A DNA stretch of 40,858 nt from contig VFFB01000008.1 in the NCBI GenBank assembly GCA_018882585.1, positions 1 to 40,858 on the forward strand. The letters run 5' to 3'. Below, piece after piece: positions 30,162 to 39,297 of this stretch. Origin of the DNA: Candidatus Kapaibacterium sp. Its GTDB lineage: Bacteria > Bacteroidota > Ignavibacteria > Kapaibacteriales > Kapaibacteriaceae. Under the pieces are notes generated by a model that was given only the letters and a program-made list of their open reading frames with translations, made no database searches and was not told the origin of the DNA. The stretch's first letter is position 1. The number at the start of each line of letters is the position of its first letter. A program made the translations under genes and the position numbers.

Positions 30162-30494
30162 CTACAGCAGTTTTGTACCATTCGGCACTGCCGAATCGGG
30201 AACGCAAAGTATCACGGCTCCGTCGGCACGGTGGAAGCCTGTCACCAGCACTTCGGACAACCATGGGCCGATCTGCTTGGGAGGGAAGTTCGTCACGCAG
30301 ACCACCTGGCGTCCGACAAGTTCTTCCGGTGCGTACAGCTCCGTGATCTGCGCGCTCGAGGTTTTCACGATGCCCCCTTCGAACTCCACCCACAGACGAT
30401 AAGCAGGTTTACGGACTTCGTGAAAATGCTCGGCACGGATGATGGTGCCCACGCGCAGATCGACGCGCAGGAAGTCGTCGAAGGTGATTTCCAT
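30162..30494 (-). CDS. csaA: CsaA-like tRNA-binding (EMAP/OB) protein
   Basis: FDDFLRVDLRVGTIIRAEHFHEVRKPAYRLWVEFEGG...SSAQITELYAPEELVGRQVVCVTNFPPKQIGPWLSEVLVTGF. Confidence 0.93.
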   Translation of the reverse strand: MEITFDDFLRVDLRVGTIIRAEHFHEVRKPAYRLWVEFEGGIVKTSSAQITELYAPEELVGRQVVCVTNFPPKQIGPWLSEVLVTGFHRADGAVILCVPDSAVPNGTKLL

Positions 30495-30519
30495 GCCGGA
30501 ACTTCCTGAACTTTGCCAA

Positions 30520-31851
30520 ATGACACAACCCATCGTCATCATCGGCGGCGGCTGGGCGGGCATTGCAGCTGCTGTTCACGCCGTCGAGCGCGGACATTGC
30601 GTCGTGCTGGTCGAGGAGCGGCCGTACCTAGGCGGACGCGCGCGCTCGTTCGTTGACCGGACGACGGGCGAGGTGATCGACAACGGACAGCACCTGATGA
30701 TGGGTGCATATCGGCATGCCCTGCAGACCATCGAGCGACTTGGCACAATGTCGAAGCTGCGTCGGCAAACGGCCTTGCATGTGCGTTTTGCCGAACCCGG
30801 CGGGCATACCGACGAGTTGAATGCTCGGGCGTTCGGATTACCAGGGAAGATCGGCGTTGCCATGGGCATCATGGGGCTGCGACGCGTGTCGTTGCGCGGA
30901 CGCCTTGCCGCGATGCGCTTTGCGGTTCGCCTGCAGCTTGGAATGGTCGACCCTGTAGGCAAGACTTGTCTGCAGTTGCTGCAAGAGGAACGACAGCCGG
31001 CCGACGTCATCACACGCCTGTGGGAGCCAATCATCCTGGCAACGCTCAACGCCCCAATGGATCGTGCCGCAGCGTCGTTGCTGACGACCGTCCTATCGAG
31101 GGCCTTCTTTGGCGGAGCCGATGCGTCGGCACTTGTGATACCGACGGACGGACTGTCGGCTCTTATCGAACCGTTGCCGGACCTCATCTGCCAGCGCGGC
31201 GGCGACGTCCTGGTCAGCACCTCTGTCGATGCGATCCATGTCACGGACGGTCGGGCTACCGGCGTCACGCTGTCGGACGGACGTCTGATACCTGTCGACG
31301 GCGTCGTCTGCGCCGTGCCTCCGCGTGCGTTGGTGCGGATCGCGGGAGCGCCTGACGTAGCGATGCCGGATCTGTCCTTTTCGCCGATCGTTTCGATCTA
31401 CCTGTGGTACGACGTGGCCTGGATGGTCGATGAGTTTGTGGCCGTGCTGGGAACGACCGTGCAGTGGGTGTTCAACAGGCGGGCGATGGTCCGTGCCTCG
31501 GCCGACCACGTTGCGCGGTATCCGGGACATGTAGCCCTGACCATTTCGGCGGGAAGTGCACTTGTCGATCAAACGGCTGACGACATCATTGCTGCATGCG
31601 ATGCCGAGTTGCGCAGCGTCTTCGCCCCGATGGCCGGCGTCTCGCTGCTGCACGGCCTTGTGATCAAGGAAAAGGCGGCTACCTTCTTGTCAACGCCAGA
31701 CGTCGAACAACGGCGTTCGCATCCACGTACGGCCATCTCGAACGTCGTACTTGCCGGCGATTGGACGGCGACGGAGCTGCCAGCCACCATCGAAGGGGCG
31801 GCGCAAAGCGGCGTTGCCGCCGTTGACGTTCTGTTGGGTGGACGTCACTGA
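30520..31851 (+). CDS. hpnE: FAD-dependent hydroxysqualene dehydroxylase HpnE-like
   Basis: VIIGGGWAGIAAAVHAVERGHCVVLVEERPYLGGRARSF...IDNGQHLMMGAYRHALQTIERLG and C-terminal VVLAGDWTATELPATIEGAAQSG. Confidence 0.85.
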   Translation: MTQPIVIIGGGWAGIAAAVHAVERGHCVVLVEERPYLGGRARSFVDRTTGEVIDNGQHLMMGAYRHALQTIERLGTMSKLRRQTALHVRFAEPGGHTDELNARAFGLPGKIGVAMGIMGLRRVSLRGRLAAMRFAVRLQLGMVDPVGKTCLQLLQEERQPADVITRLWEPIILATLNAPMDRAAASLLTTVLSRAFFGGADASALVIPTDGLSALIEPLPDLICQRGGDVLVSTSVDAIHVTDGRATGVTLSDGRLIPVDGVVCAVPPRALVRIAGAPDVAMPDLSFSPIVSIYLWYDVAWMVDEFVAVLGTTVQWVFNRRAMVRASADHVARYPGHVALTISAGSALVDQTADDIIAACDAELRSVFAPMAGVSLLHGLVIKEKAATFLSTPDVEQRRSHPRTAISNVVLAGDWTATELPATIEGAAQSGVAAVDVLLGGRH

Positions 31852-31876
31852 GCGTCGCTGCGTTGCAGGATCGTGG

Positions 31877-32401
31877 TCAGAACTTGGCGAATCGGCCGCT
31901 GAGTTTACTCAGGCCGTACCCGGCGAGTGTGCCGATTGCCAGACCACCCACGACATCACTGGGGTAGTGCACGCCGCAGTACACGCGGGTGAAACCTATG
32001 ATGCCGGCGATGGTCCACCACAGCCACGTGTATCGTCGGTAGTACGAAGACAGGATCATCGCTGCCGAGGCGTTGTTCAGCGCGTGGTTTGATGGGAACG
32101 AGCCACCGCCCGACCCAACCAGCTTGATCACATCGCCGAGAGCCTCGTAGGGACGGATCCGCTGGATCGTCTCCTTCAGCAGGTGCGTACTCAGCGGATC
32201 GGTCAGCGCGATGCTCACCAGCAACGTGGCTGCGCACCAGCGTCCGCGCGTGCCACCGCGCCACAGCAGCAGCAGGATGCCGGCGATGTAGCATGGCAGC
32301 CAAAGGCGCGACGACGTCAGCACGGGCATCACCGTGTCGAACAACTCGTTCGACAAGCCGTGGTTGATCGCGTAGAACAGCCAGATATCCAGTGTTTCCA
32401 T
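31877..32401 (-). CDS. PAP2-family phosphatase
   Basis: KETIQRIRPYE, SFPSNHALNN, and RVYCGVHYPSDVVGGLAIG (the three PAP2 motifs). Confidence 0.93.
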   Translation of the reverse strand: METLDIWLFYAINHGLSNELFDTVMPVLTSSRLWLPCYIAGILLLLWRGGTRGRWCAATLLVSIALTDPLSTHLLKETIQRIRPYEALGDVIKLVGSGGGSFPSNHALNNASAAMILSSYYRRYTWLWWTIAGIIGFTRVYCGVHYPSDVVGGLAIGTLAGYGLSKLSGRFAKF

Positions 32402-32415
32402 GGAGTGCAACGTGC

Positions 32416-32456
32416 AAAAAAATACCGCATCATCGCCGTTCCGACGTCTGATGCGG
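32416..32456 (-). terminator. Minus-strand intrinsic terminator just upstream of the PAP2 start
   Basis: On the minus strand: CCGCATCA-(16 nt)-TGATGCGG then TATTTTTTT; arms 32425-32432 and 32449-32456, A7 run at 32416-32422 on the plus strand. Confidence 0.65.
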
Positions 32457-32482
32457 CAGCGTCATTTGCAGCCAAACTATTG

Positions 32483-32491
32483 TTATCCACC
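32483..32491 (+). promoter_or_regulatory. DnaA-box-like site (TTATCCACC)
   Basis: 8/9 match to TTATCCACA. Confidence 0.4.
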
Positions 32492-32507
32492 TACTTGCTT
32501 TTGTTAC

Positions 32508-32516
32508 TTATCCACA
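32508..32516 (+). promoter_or_regulatory. DnaA-box-like site (TTATCCACA)
   Basis: Exact TTATCCACA, 25 bp downstream of the previous site and in the same orientation. Confidence 0.5.
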
Positions 32517-32763
32517 TGCGCTTCTCACTCTTTTTTCCATGGAAACCTCCGTGTTATGTTGGGCCTCGCCGACGCAGACGGCGCAGCATAAAGAGGAAGC
32601 AACGCGAACATCAATCAGGGTTTATTCTTCGACGCGAAAGCAGAAACAAAGGGTGGATCATCCTGTACGCTGCTGCAACGATTCGTGAGTGTCTCCTGTT
32701 ACCTGCTGTTCACCTTGGATTGAGCTGTCTGCCTAGGTGTACGTATTCCTTACTGAACGACTC

Positions 32764-32804
32764 CGACACTGATGCGGCGGCAAGATGCTGTTGGATCGGT
32801 GTCG
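32764..32804 (+). other. Long hairpin in the nrdJ leader
   Basis: CGACACTGAT (32764-32773) pairs with ATCGGTGTCG (32795-32804) over 10 bp with one G-U; an inner CGGCA-AGA-TGCTG stem is also possible; 19 nt before the ATG. Confidence 0.55.
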
Positions 32805-32823
32805 ATACCCGTGGGAGGGTTGA

Positions 32824-35800
32824 ATGAACATTGAGCGTCGATTTACGACGGCCGGCACAAGTGCATACGACCTTGTGCAGTATACGCGTCGGTCATCCGT
32901 GCTGCGGAATCCGGACGGATCGACGGTATTTCAGATGGACGACATCGAAGTGCCGTCGCGTTGGTCGCAGGTTGCGACGGACATACTTGCGCAGAAGTAC
33001 TTCCGGAAGGCCGGTGTGCCGGTTGTCGATGAGAATGGCAATGCCGTTCTTGACGACAAGGGCAACCCCGTGACCGGTCCGGAGCGTTCCGTGCGTCAGG
33101 TCGTGCACCGTCTTGCCGGATGCTGGCGCTTCTGGGGTGAGAAGTACGGCTACTTCAACACGGCCGAGGACGCTCAGGCATTCTACGACGAAGTTGCTTT
33201 CATGCTGTTGAACCAGATGGCGGCACCCAATTCGCCCCAGTGGTTCAACACCGGCCTCAACTTCGCCTACGGCATCACGGGAAATGCACAGGGGCACCAC
33301 TACGTCGATCCCGATACGAAGGAGCTTACGCGTTCGGCCGATGCGTACACGCATCCGCAGCCGCACGCCTGTTTCATCCAAAGCGTCGAAGACGACCTGG
33401 TGAACGAAGGCGGCATCTTCGACCTGGCCACGCGCGAAGCGCGGATCTTCAAGTACGGTTCCGGCACAGGTTCGAACTTCTCGAATCTGCGAGGCGAAGC
33501 CGAGCGTCTGTCGGGCGGCGGTCGCTCCAGTGGTCTGATGTCCTTCCTGCGCATCTTCGACCGCGCTGCCGGTGCCATCAAGTCGGGCGGCACCACGCGC
33601 CGCGCTGCCAAGATGGTCATTGTCAACGTCGACCATCCGGACATTGAGAAGTTCATCGAGTGGAAGGCCAAGGAAGAAGAAAAGGTGGCAGCTCTCGTTG
33701 CCGGCTCGAAGATCGCTTCGACCTTCCTGCAGGCCATCGCCGACGAGGCCGCAGCCAACGGTGTCGACCCCGATACCAACCAGCGCCTTCGCATGATGAT
33801 CCAGCGTGCATTGCACCGCGGTGTGCCATACAACTACATTCTGCGCACGCTTGCGCTGGTCGAACAAGGCTTCACAAACGTCGACTTCCAGACGTTCGAC
33901 ACGCACTACGAAGGCGAAGCCTATGTTACCGTCTCGGGACAAAACTCGAACAACACCGTCCGCGTCACGAACGACTTTATGGACGCGGTGTTGAGCGACG
34001 GTACGTGGGACCTTGTGTGGCGGACGGACAAGACGAAGCGCCGCACCGTTCGTGCCCGCGACCTGTGGAATAAGATCAACATGGCCTCGTGGAAGTGTGC
34101 CGACCCGGGCCTGCAGTTCGACACCACCATCAACGAGTGGCATACGTGTCCGGCGGACGGTCGCATCAACGGCTCGAATCCGTGCTCGGAATACATGTTC
34201 CTTGACGACACGGCCTGCAACCTGGCATCGCTGAACCTTGCCCACTTCTACGACGAAGAGAAGGGCGTGTTCAAGATCGAAGACTTCCGGCATGCCGCGC
34301 GGCTGTGGACGGTGGTGCTCGAGATCAGCGTGCTCATGGCCCAGTTCCCGTCCAAGGAAGTTGCCCAGCGCAGCTATGACTACCGCACGCTTGGTCTTGG
34401 CTATGCCAACCTTGGCACCATCCTGATGGTGTCGGGCGTGCCGTATGACTCACCCGAGGCGCTTGCCATCACTGGCGCGATCTCGGCCATCCTTACCGGT
34501 GAGTCCTATGCCACGTCGGCCGAAATGGCACGCGACGTAGGCCCATTCCCTCGCTACGAAGCAAACAAGGACGCGATGTTGCGCGTCATGCGAAACCACA
34601 GGCGTGCAGCATACGCGGTGGAGGAAGCACAGTACGAAGGCTTGACTATCAAGCCCATGTCCATCAATGCCGACCTTTGTCCGGAGGAACTTGTCGAGGC
34701 CGCCCGCAAGTCGTGGGACCGTGCCCTGGCGTTGGGCGAAGAGTTCGGCTATCGTAATGCCCAGGCAACCGTCATCGCCCCCACCGGTACCATTGGTCTG
34801 GTGATGGATTGTGACACGACGGGCATCGAGCCGGACTTTGCCATCGTCAAGTTCAAGAAGCTTGCCGGCGGCGGATACTTCAAGATCGTCAACCAGTCCG
34901 TCCACAAAGCCCTGTTCCATCTGGGCTATACGGACCAGCAGATCGACGAGATCGAGAAGTATTGCAAGGGGCATGGCACGCTCGTGGGATGTCCGCACAT
35001 CAATCGTGCGGCGCTCAAGGCAGCCAGGCTGGCCGATGACGTGATCGACAGCATCGAGGCACAGCTGGATTCGACCTTCGATATCCGCTTTGTTTTCAAT
35101 CGCTACACGATCGGCGACGATGCGTTGCTGGCGCTGGGCATCACGGCAGAGCAGTTGGACGACCCGATGTTCAACGTGTTGGGTGCCCTTGGATTCGGCA
35201 AGGAGCAGATCGACGAGGCCAACGACTACGTCTGCGGCACCATGATGATCGAGGGAGCTCCGCACATCAAGGACGAGCATCTGCCGGTGTTTGACTGTGC
35301 AAACCGCTGCGGCAAGCGCGGCCGTCGCTACATCGACTACATGGCCCACGTACGTATGATGGCTGCCGCACAGCCGTTCATCAGCGGTGCCATTTCCAAG
35401 ACCATCAACATGCCCGGCGAAGCACAGGTCGACGAGATCGGCGAAGTGCACCTCGCCTCGTGGCGCATGATGCTAAAAGCCATCGCCTTGTACCGCGACG
35501 GTTCGAAGTTGTCGCAGCCGCTCAACGCAAGCAGCGACAACTACGACGAGATCGTGATGCTGGGCGACGAGGACAACCTCGACGAAACCAAGGGCCCTAA
35601 AGAGGTTTACCAACACATCGTCGAACGCGTCTACCACCGCGCCGAACGCCGTCGTCTGCCCAAGCGCCGTCACGGCTTCGTCCGCGAGGCTACGGTTGGC
35701 GGACACAAGGTCTACCTGCGAACAGGCGAGTTCGAAGATGGTACACTGGGCGAGATCTTCATCGACATGTACAAGGAGGGCGCCTCCTTCAAGGGGTTGC

Positions 35801-36285
35801 TAAACTGCTTTGCCGTGCTCACTTCGAAGGCGCTGCAATACGGCATTCCGCTCGACGAATTGGTGGATACCTTCACGTTCACGCGGTTCGAGCCTGCCGG
35901 CTTTGTTGGCGGCCACGAGGCGATCAACAATGCGACGTCGATCTTGGACTACATCTTCCGGACACTCGGATACGACTATCTGAACCGGACTGACTTCGTG
36001 CACAACAAAGCCGTTGATGAGTCCGGTGCGTCAGCAACTGCCGCCCCTGCTGCTCCTCCGGCACCCTCGGCACAGACCGTTGTGGTCGAACCCAGCTATA
36101 CCGGCCCGGTCTACATAGGCGAGACTGCCACGCAGGCATCAGCCGCAGGCCAGTCCGGTAAGATCGACCCACGTGAGCTTGGCTACACCGGCGAACAGTG
36201 TGCCTACTGTCAGTCCTCGCGTGTCCGCCGTAACGGCTCGTGCACTGTCTGCGACGACTGCGGAGCCACCAGCGGCTGCTCGTAA
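32824..36285 (+). CDS. nrdJ: Vitamin B12-dependent (class II) ribonucleotide reductase
   Basis: [129 protein letters not shown], and C-terminal zinc ribbon [27 protein letters not shown]. Confidence 0.97.
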   Translation: MNIERRFTTAGTSAYDLVQYTRRSSVLRNPDGSTVFQMDDIEVPSRWSQVATDILAQKYFRKAGVPVVDENGNAVLDDKGNPVTGPERSVRQVVHRLAGCWRFWGEKYGYFNTAEDAQAFYDEVAFMLLNQMAAPNSPQWFNTGLNFAYGITGNAQGHHYVDPDTKELTRSADAYTHPQPHACFIQSVEDDLVNEGGIFDLATREARIFKYGSGTGSNFSNLRGEAERLSGGGRSSGLMSFLRIFDRAAGAIKSGGTTRRAAKMVIVNVDHPDIEKFIEWKAKEEEKVAALVAGSKIASTFLQAIADEAAANGVDPDTNQRLRMMIQRALHRGVPYNYILRTLALVEQGFTNVDFQTFDTHYEGEAYVTVSGQNSNNTVRVTNDFMDAVLSDGTWDLVWRTDKTKRRTVRARDLWNKINMASWKCADPGLQFDTTINEWHTCPADGRINGSNPCSEYMFLDDTACNLASLNLAHFYDEEKGVFKIEDFRHAARLWTVVLEISVLMAQFPSKEVAQRSYDYRTLGLGYANLGTILMVSGVPYDSPEALAITGAISAILTGESYATSAEMARDVGPFPRYEANKDAMLRVMRNHRRAAYAVEEAQYEGLTIKPMSINADLCPEELVEAARKSWDRALALGEEFGYRNAQATVIAPTGTIGLVMDCDTTGIEPDFAIVKFKKLAGGGYFKIVNQSVHKALFHLGYTDQQIDEIEKYCKGHGTLVGCPHINRAALKAARLADDVIDSIEAQLDSTFDIRFVFNRYTIGDDALLALGITAEQLDDPMFNVLGALGFGKEQIDEANDYVCGTMMIEGAPHIKDEHLPVFDCANRCGKRGRRYIDYMAHVRMMAAAQPFISGAISKTINMPGEAQVDEIGEVHLASWRMMLKAIALYRDGSKLSQPLNASSDNYDEIVMLGDEDNLDETKGPKEVYQHIVERVYHRAERRRLPKRRHGFVREATVGGHKVYLRTGEFEDGTLGEIFIDMYKEGASFKGLLNCFAVLTSKALQYGIPLDELVDTFTFTRFEPAGFVGGHEAINNATSILDYIFRTLGYDYLNRTDFVHNKAVDESGASATAAPAAPPAPSAQTVVVEPSYTGPVYIGETATQASAAGQSGKIDPRELGYTGEQCAYCQSSRVRRNGSCTVCDDCGATSGCS

Positions 36286-36318
36286 GACGGCAGTTGCCCT
36301 CATGAAGAACAAAATCGC

Positions 36319-36350
36319 AGGGGCCTCGTAACCACGGGGCCCCTTTGTTG
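36319..36350 (+). terminator. Intrinsic terminator downstream of nrdJ
   Basis: AGGGGCC-tcgtaaccacgg-GGCCCCT followed by TTGTTGTTG. Confidence 0.75.
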
Positions 36351-36662
36351 TTGATGCAACGATCCCTACCAATGGCCAAGTTTTTGGACAGTTCTTGCCA
36401 ATGCAGGGGTCTGGTGCCTGCTTCTTGGCTTGCGCGGGGCAACGTCGATCGTGTCCACGGTGGAATATCGTCCTCCGTGCGCTGCACACAACAAGGTCGT
36501 GCGACCGACGTCGCCCTGTAGCGTCGGTGCGGCAACGTTCCACAACGGCGTCCTGCAAGGCTTTTTTTCGTTGGAGAACTGTCCCGATTGCGATAAATTG
36601 AGAGCCGTCCGCCCTCTTCCGTGGCTGACCCTGTTTGAACACCCAATATGTCAGGTGAACCA

Positions 36663-37058
36663 ATGACAATCCGCAATTTCATCGTGTCTGCTGCGCTGTT
36701 GTTTGGCGCAATGGCTACCGTGTCGTTCGCCGGTGGCAACTGTGACGAGAAGGCCGCCAAGACCTCGGCAAAGGGCTCGTGCTGCTCCTCGACGGCCAAG
36801 GCCGTCAAGGCCACGAACATGGATGCCGATCACTGTGCAACGACGAAGTCCACTTCGGCAAAGAGCTGTGACATGACAAAGGATGCAGCCTCATGCACGA
36901 CGAAGTCGACGACGGCAACGGCCACGACTTCGTTCAAAACGGTCAAGGCCACAGGCAATGAAGGCAGCTGCTGCTCTATGAAGGGCAAGGGCGCCAAGAT
37001 GACGTCTGCTGACCAGGTAGCCCCCAAGGCTGAACAGGCAGCGACTCCCGAGAAGTAA
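36663..37058 (+). CDS. Small exported Cys/Thr/Lys-rich low-complexity protein
   Basis: Signal peptide MTIRNFIVSAALLFGAMATVSFAG, then a repetitive body with GSCCSS, DHCATTKS, SCDMTK, SCTTKS and GSCCSM. Confidence 0.7.
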   Translation: MTIRNFIVSAALLFGAMATVSFAGGNCDEKAAKTSAKGSCCSSTAKAVKATNMDADHCATTKSTSAKSCDMTKDAASCTTKSTTATATTSFKTVKATGNEGSCCSMKGKGAKMTSADQVAPKAEQAATPEK

Positions 37059-37177
37059 ATCACCACGACAGCACTATGCATTGTCAGGCCTGCCCGAGGC
37101 AAGCTTGACAATGATGCGAAACCAGGGTTGCACCTGGAACACTAGAGCACACACCAGACCAGAGGCCGGAGGAAGCC

Positions 37178-39286
37178 ATGTCTAAGGGCGGAGCGGGAAA
37201 AGTTTATTTCGTGCTGTACCTCGCCGTTATTCTCGAACTCCTGATCATTATCGTGGAGCGAGATGAGGCCGAGGAGCATCTGATTCGGAAACAAAAAGAA
37301 GCCGAAGAAATCGTCGAGGCCGTGATGGCCCAGCTCAATACGGGCTCGGGCTCGAGTGGCGTTAATGCCTTGCCACAGGACGAGATCACGTTGCTGGACC
37401 CGCGCACGATTCAGGGTGTGGCCGAAAAGGATAAGCCGAAAGATGAGCGCACATATCAGATCCGGGTATCGACAGTGCGCGTGAAGGACATCCTTGGCGA
37501 TGCCTTGCCGGACGATCCTGACAACAAGCGTCGGCGTATTGAGGAGATCATCCGTCTGTTCAACGTTTCGAACCTGAACTTGGTTGACAGCGTCAACCAA
37601 TCAAGCATGGTCGAGAACTTGACGCTTGAACTGAAGCAGGAATGGCTCAAAACCAAGGCAGACGAAATCGTGAGGAAAATGGGTGAGCGTAATACGATCA
37701 CCGATGTTCCCGAGTTCAAAGATGGACTTGGTTTCCTGAAGGCAATCACGCCCGATTCCGTTGACTTTACCTCCAATACCGATCTTGCCACCTTCCGATT
37801 CAGTCCGGCACTCACGCTGGCTGATAAGAATCAGTTCGAGGGTGGTATCAAGGTATTCGAGTATACCTTCAAGCAGAAAAACGCCGGTCTATACAAGGTG
37901 ATGTTGCAGTCGAAGACCAACAACATCATCGGTGTGACGGGACTTGACAAGAAGAACAACGAATCGGATGAAGACGTTGTCAGCATCGGTACGATTCAGC
38001 TGACGCGCCGTCAACTTTCAAAGGTTGAAGCACGACTTCGTTCTACACTCGGTGGTACCGTCGAAGCTCTTTGCGACAAGTTTCAGACGTCGTCAGACTA
38101 CAAGTATCCGCAGTTCAGTGCAGACCTCGAGGCAGCACTGGACAAGATCAACCACGAGGACATCGGCCTTCCTTCCAAGTCTGATAAGATTCGTCGCGGT
38201 GAACTTCTGAAGAACATTACCGTGCTGCTGCACGGTGATGCTAACCAGATGGAGCAGAACAACCCGACGTTCCAGTTCGAGATCAATGTCAAGAAGCCGA
38301 ACATTGCAACGGCCGATCCGTGTATCGCGGACCTTGTGAAGTCGCAGCGCGTGCTGTCGGGCGTACGCAAGATCGTGATCCCTCTGACGGTCAACAACTT
38401 CCGCAATGACGTGCCACAGGTAACGATCACGCCAAGCGACGCTACGGTCAAAGTTGTCCCGATGGGCTCGGGAACAGCTGGCGGCGGCGGGCTACGTAAC
38501 CAACCCTATGAGATTCACATTGAAGGAGCTTCGGCGATCGGAGAGCGAAAAGACTACACGGTTAAGGTCACGAATTTGAAGATGTGTGACGACACAGACC
38601 CGATTTCAACCGTGTCGGTTTTCCCGTCTGACCTATCAAACAAATCTACAATTGATGGTATCCTGGAAAAGCGTGTTTCGTACGGAAAAATGGTTAAGCT
38701 ACCCATTTATCCATCTTCGGGCGGTGATATACCAGCGAATCAGTTCGAACTCTCTTACACCCTCGACGGCCAGGAGATAGCATTTGCAGGCACAAATCCA
38801 CTGTTGATTACAGTCCCGTGTGTGCCTAAGAATTTTAGCACATTGAAGGCGTCGGTGAAGTGGATATACAAACCTGTTCCGAACTACAAGGAAGAGGTTG
38901 TTATCTACGAGCGCACGGTAAACCAAGCAAAGCAGTCACCTCCTGAAATTCTACTGGCAAATACCAGTGAGATGCCATTTGAATCGAAAACGATGAGGCT
39001 AGTCATTAGTGGAGTGGAAGTCCTTCCTCCGGTTGTCGACTGTAATGTGAATGCTCAGGATAAAGATGTCAAAGTGGACGTTAAGCCTGATAAACCCAGT
39101 ATTGGAAAATATCAGGTACTTGCATCTATTGAGCCAGAAGGAACAGGTAAATACAAGATTATTGTTCAGTTGAAGGGCCCAAGAACGAAATTCGACGGTG
39201 AGACCATCGAGCTGACTGTTTCCGCTTCGATCGGGGGAGTGCTCATAACCGAAACGAAGACAGTAGCAATCCCTGCATTCCGCTGA
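37178..39286 (+). CDS. Single-pass membrane-anchored periplasmic protein, GldM-like in architecture
   Basis: Short N-terminal cytoplasmic stub, one TM helix VYFVLYLAVILELLIIIV with an embedded Glu, then about 670 aa predicted periplasmic with beta-rich repeats; no confident family match. Confidence 0.7.
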   Translation: MSKGGAGKVYFVLYLAVILELLIIIVERDEAEEHLIRKQKEAEEIVEAVMAQLNTGSGSSGVNALPQDEITLLDPRTIQGVAEKDKPKDERTYQIRVSTVRVKDILGDALPDDPDNKRRRIEEIIRLFNVSNLNLVDSVNQSSMVENLTLELKQEWLKTKADEIVRKMGERNTITDVPEFKDGLGFLKAITPDSVDFTSNTDLATFRFSPALTLADKNQFEGGIKVFEYTFKQKNAGLYKVMLQSKTNNIIGVTGLDKKNNESDEDVVSIGTIQLTRRQLSKVEARLRSTLGGTVEALCDKFQTSSDYKYPQFSADLEAALDKINHEDIGLPSKSDKIRRGELLKNITVLLHGDANQMEQNNPTFQFEINVKKPNIATADPCIADLVKSQRVLSGVRKIVIPLTVNNFRNDVPQVTITPSDATVKVVPMGSGTAGGGGLRNQPYEIHIEGASAIGERKDYTVKVTNLKMCDDTDPISTVSVFPSDLSNKSTIDGILEKRVSYGKMVKLPIYPSSGGDIPANQFELSYTLDGQEIAFAGTNPLLITVPCVPKNFSTLKASVKWIYKPVPNYKEEVVIYERTVNQAKQSPPEILLANTSEMPFESKTMRLVISGVEVLPPVVDCNVNAQDKDVKVDVKPDKPSIGKYQVLASIEPEGTGKYKIIVQLKGPRTKFDGETIELTVSASIGGVLITETKTVAIPAFR

Positions 39287-39297
39287 GAACACAATCC

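Noticed and set aside
32400-32560. Replication origin suggested by AT-rich DNA with DnaA-box-like sites
   Set aside because: Only two sites, and no dnaA/dnaN/gidA-type neighbours or other origin hallmarks; promoter regulation is the simpler reading.
32893-34293. 466-aa and other minus-strand ORFs opposite nrdJ (also 34450-35451)
   Set aside because: Antisense to a confident nrdJ reading frame.
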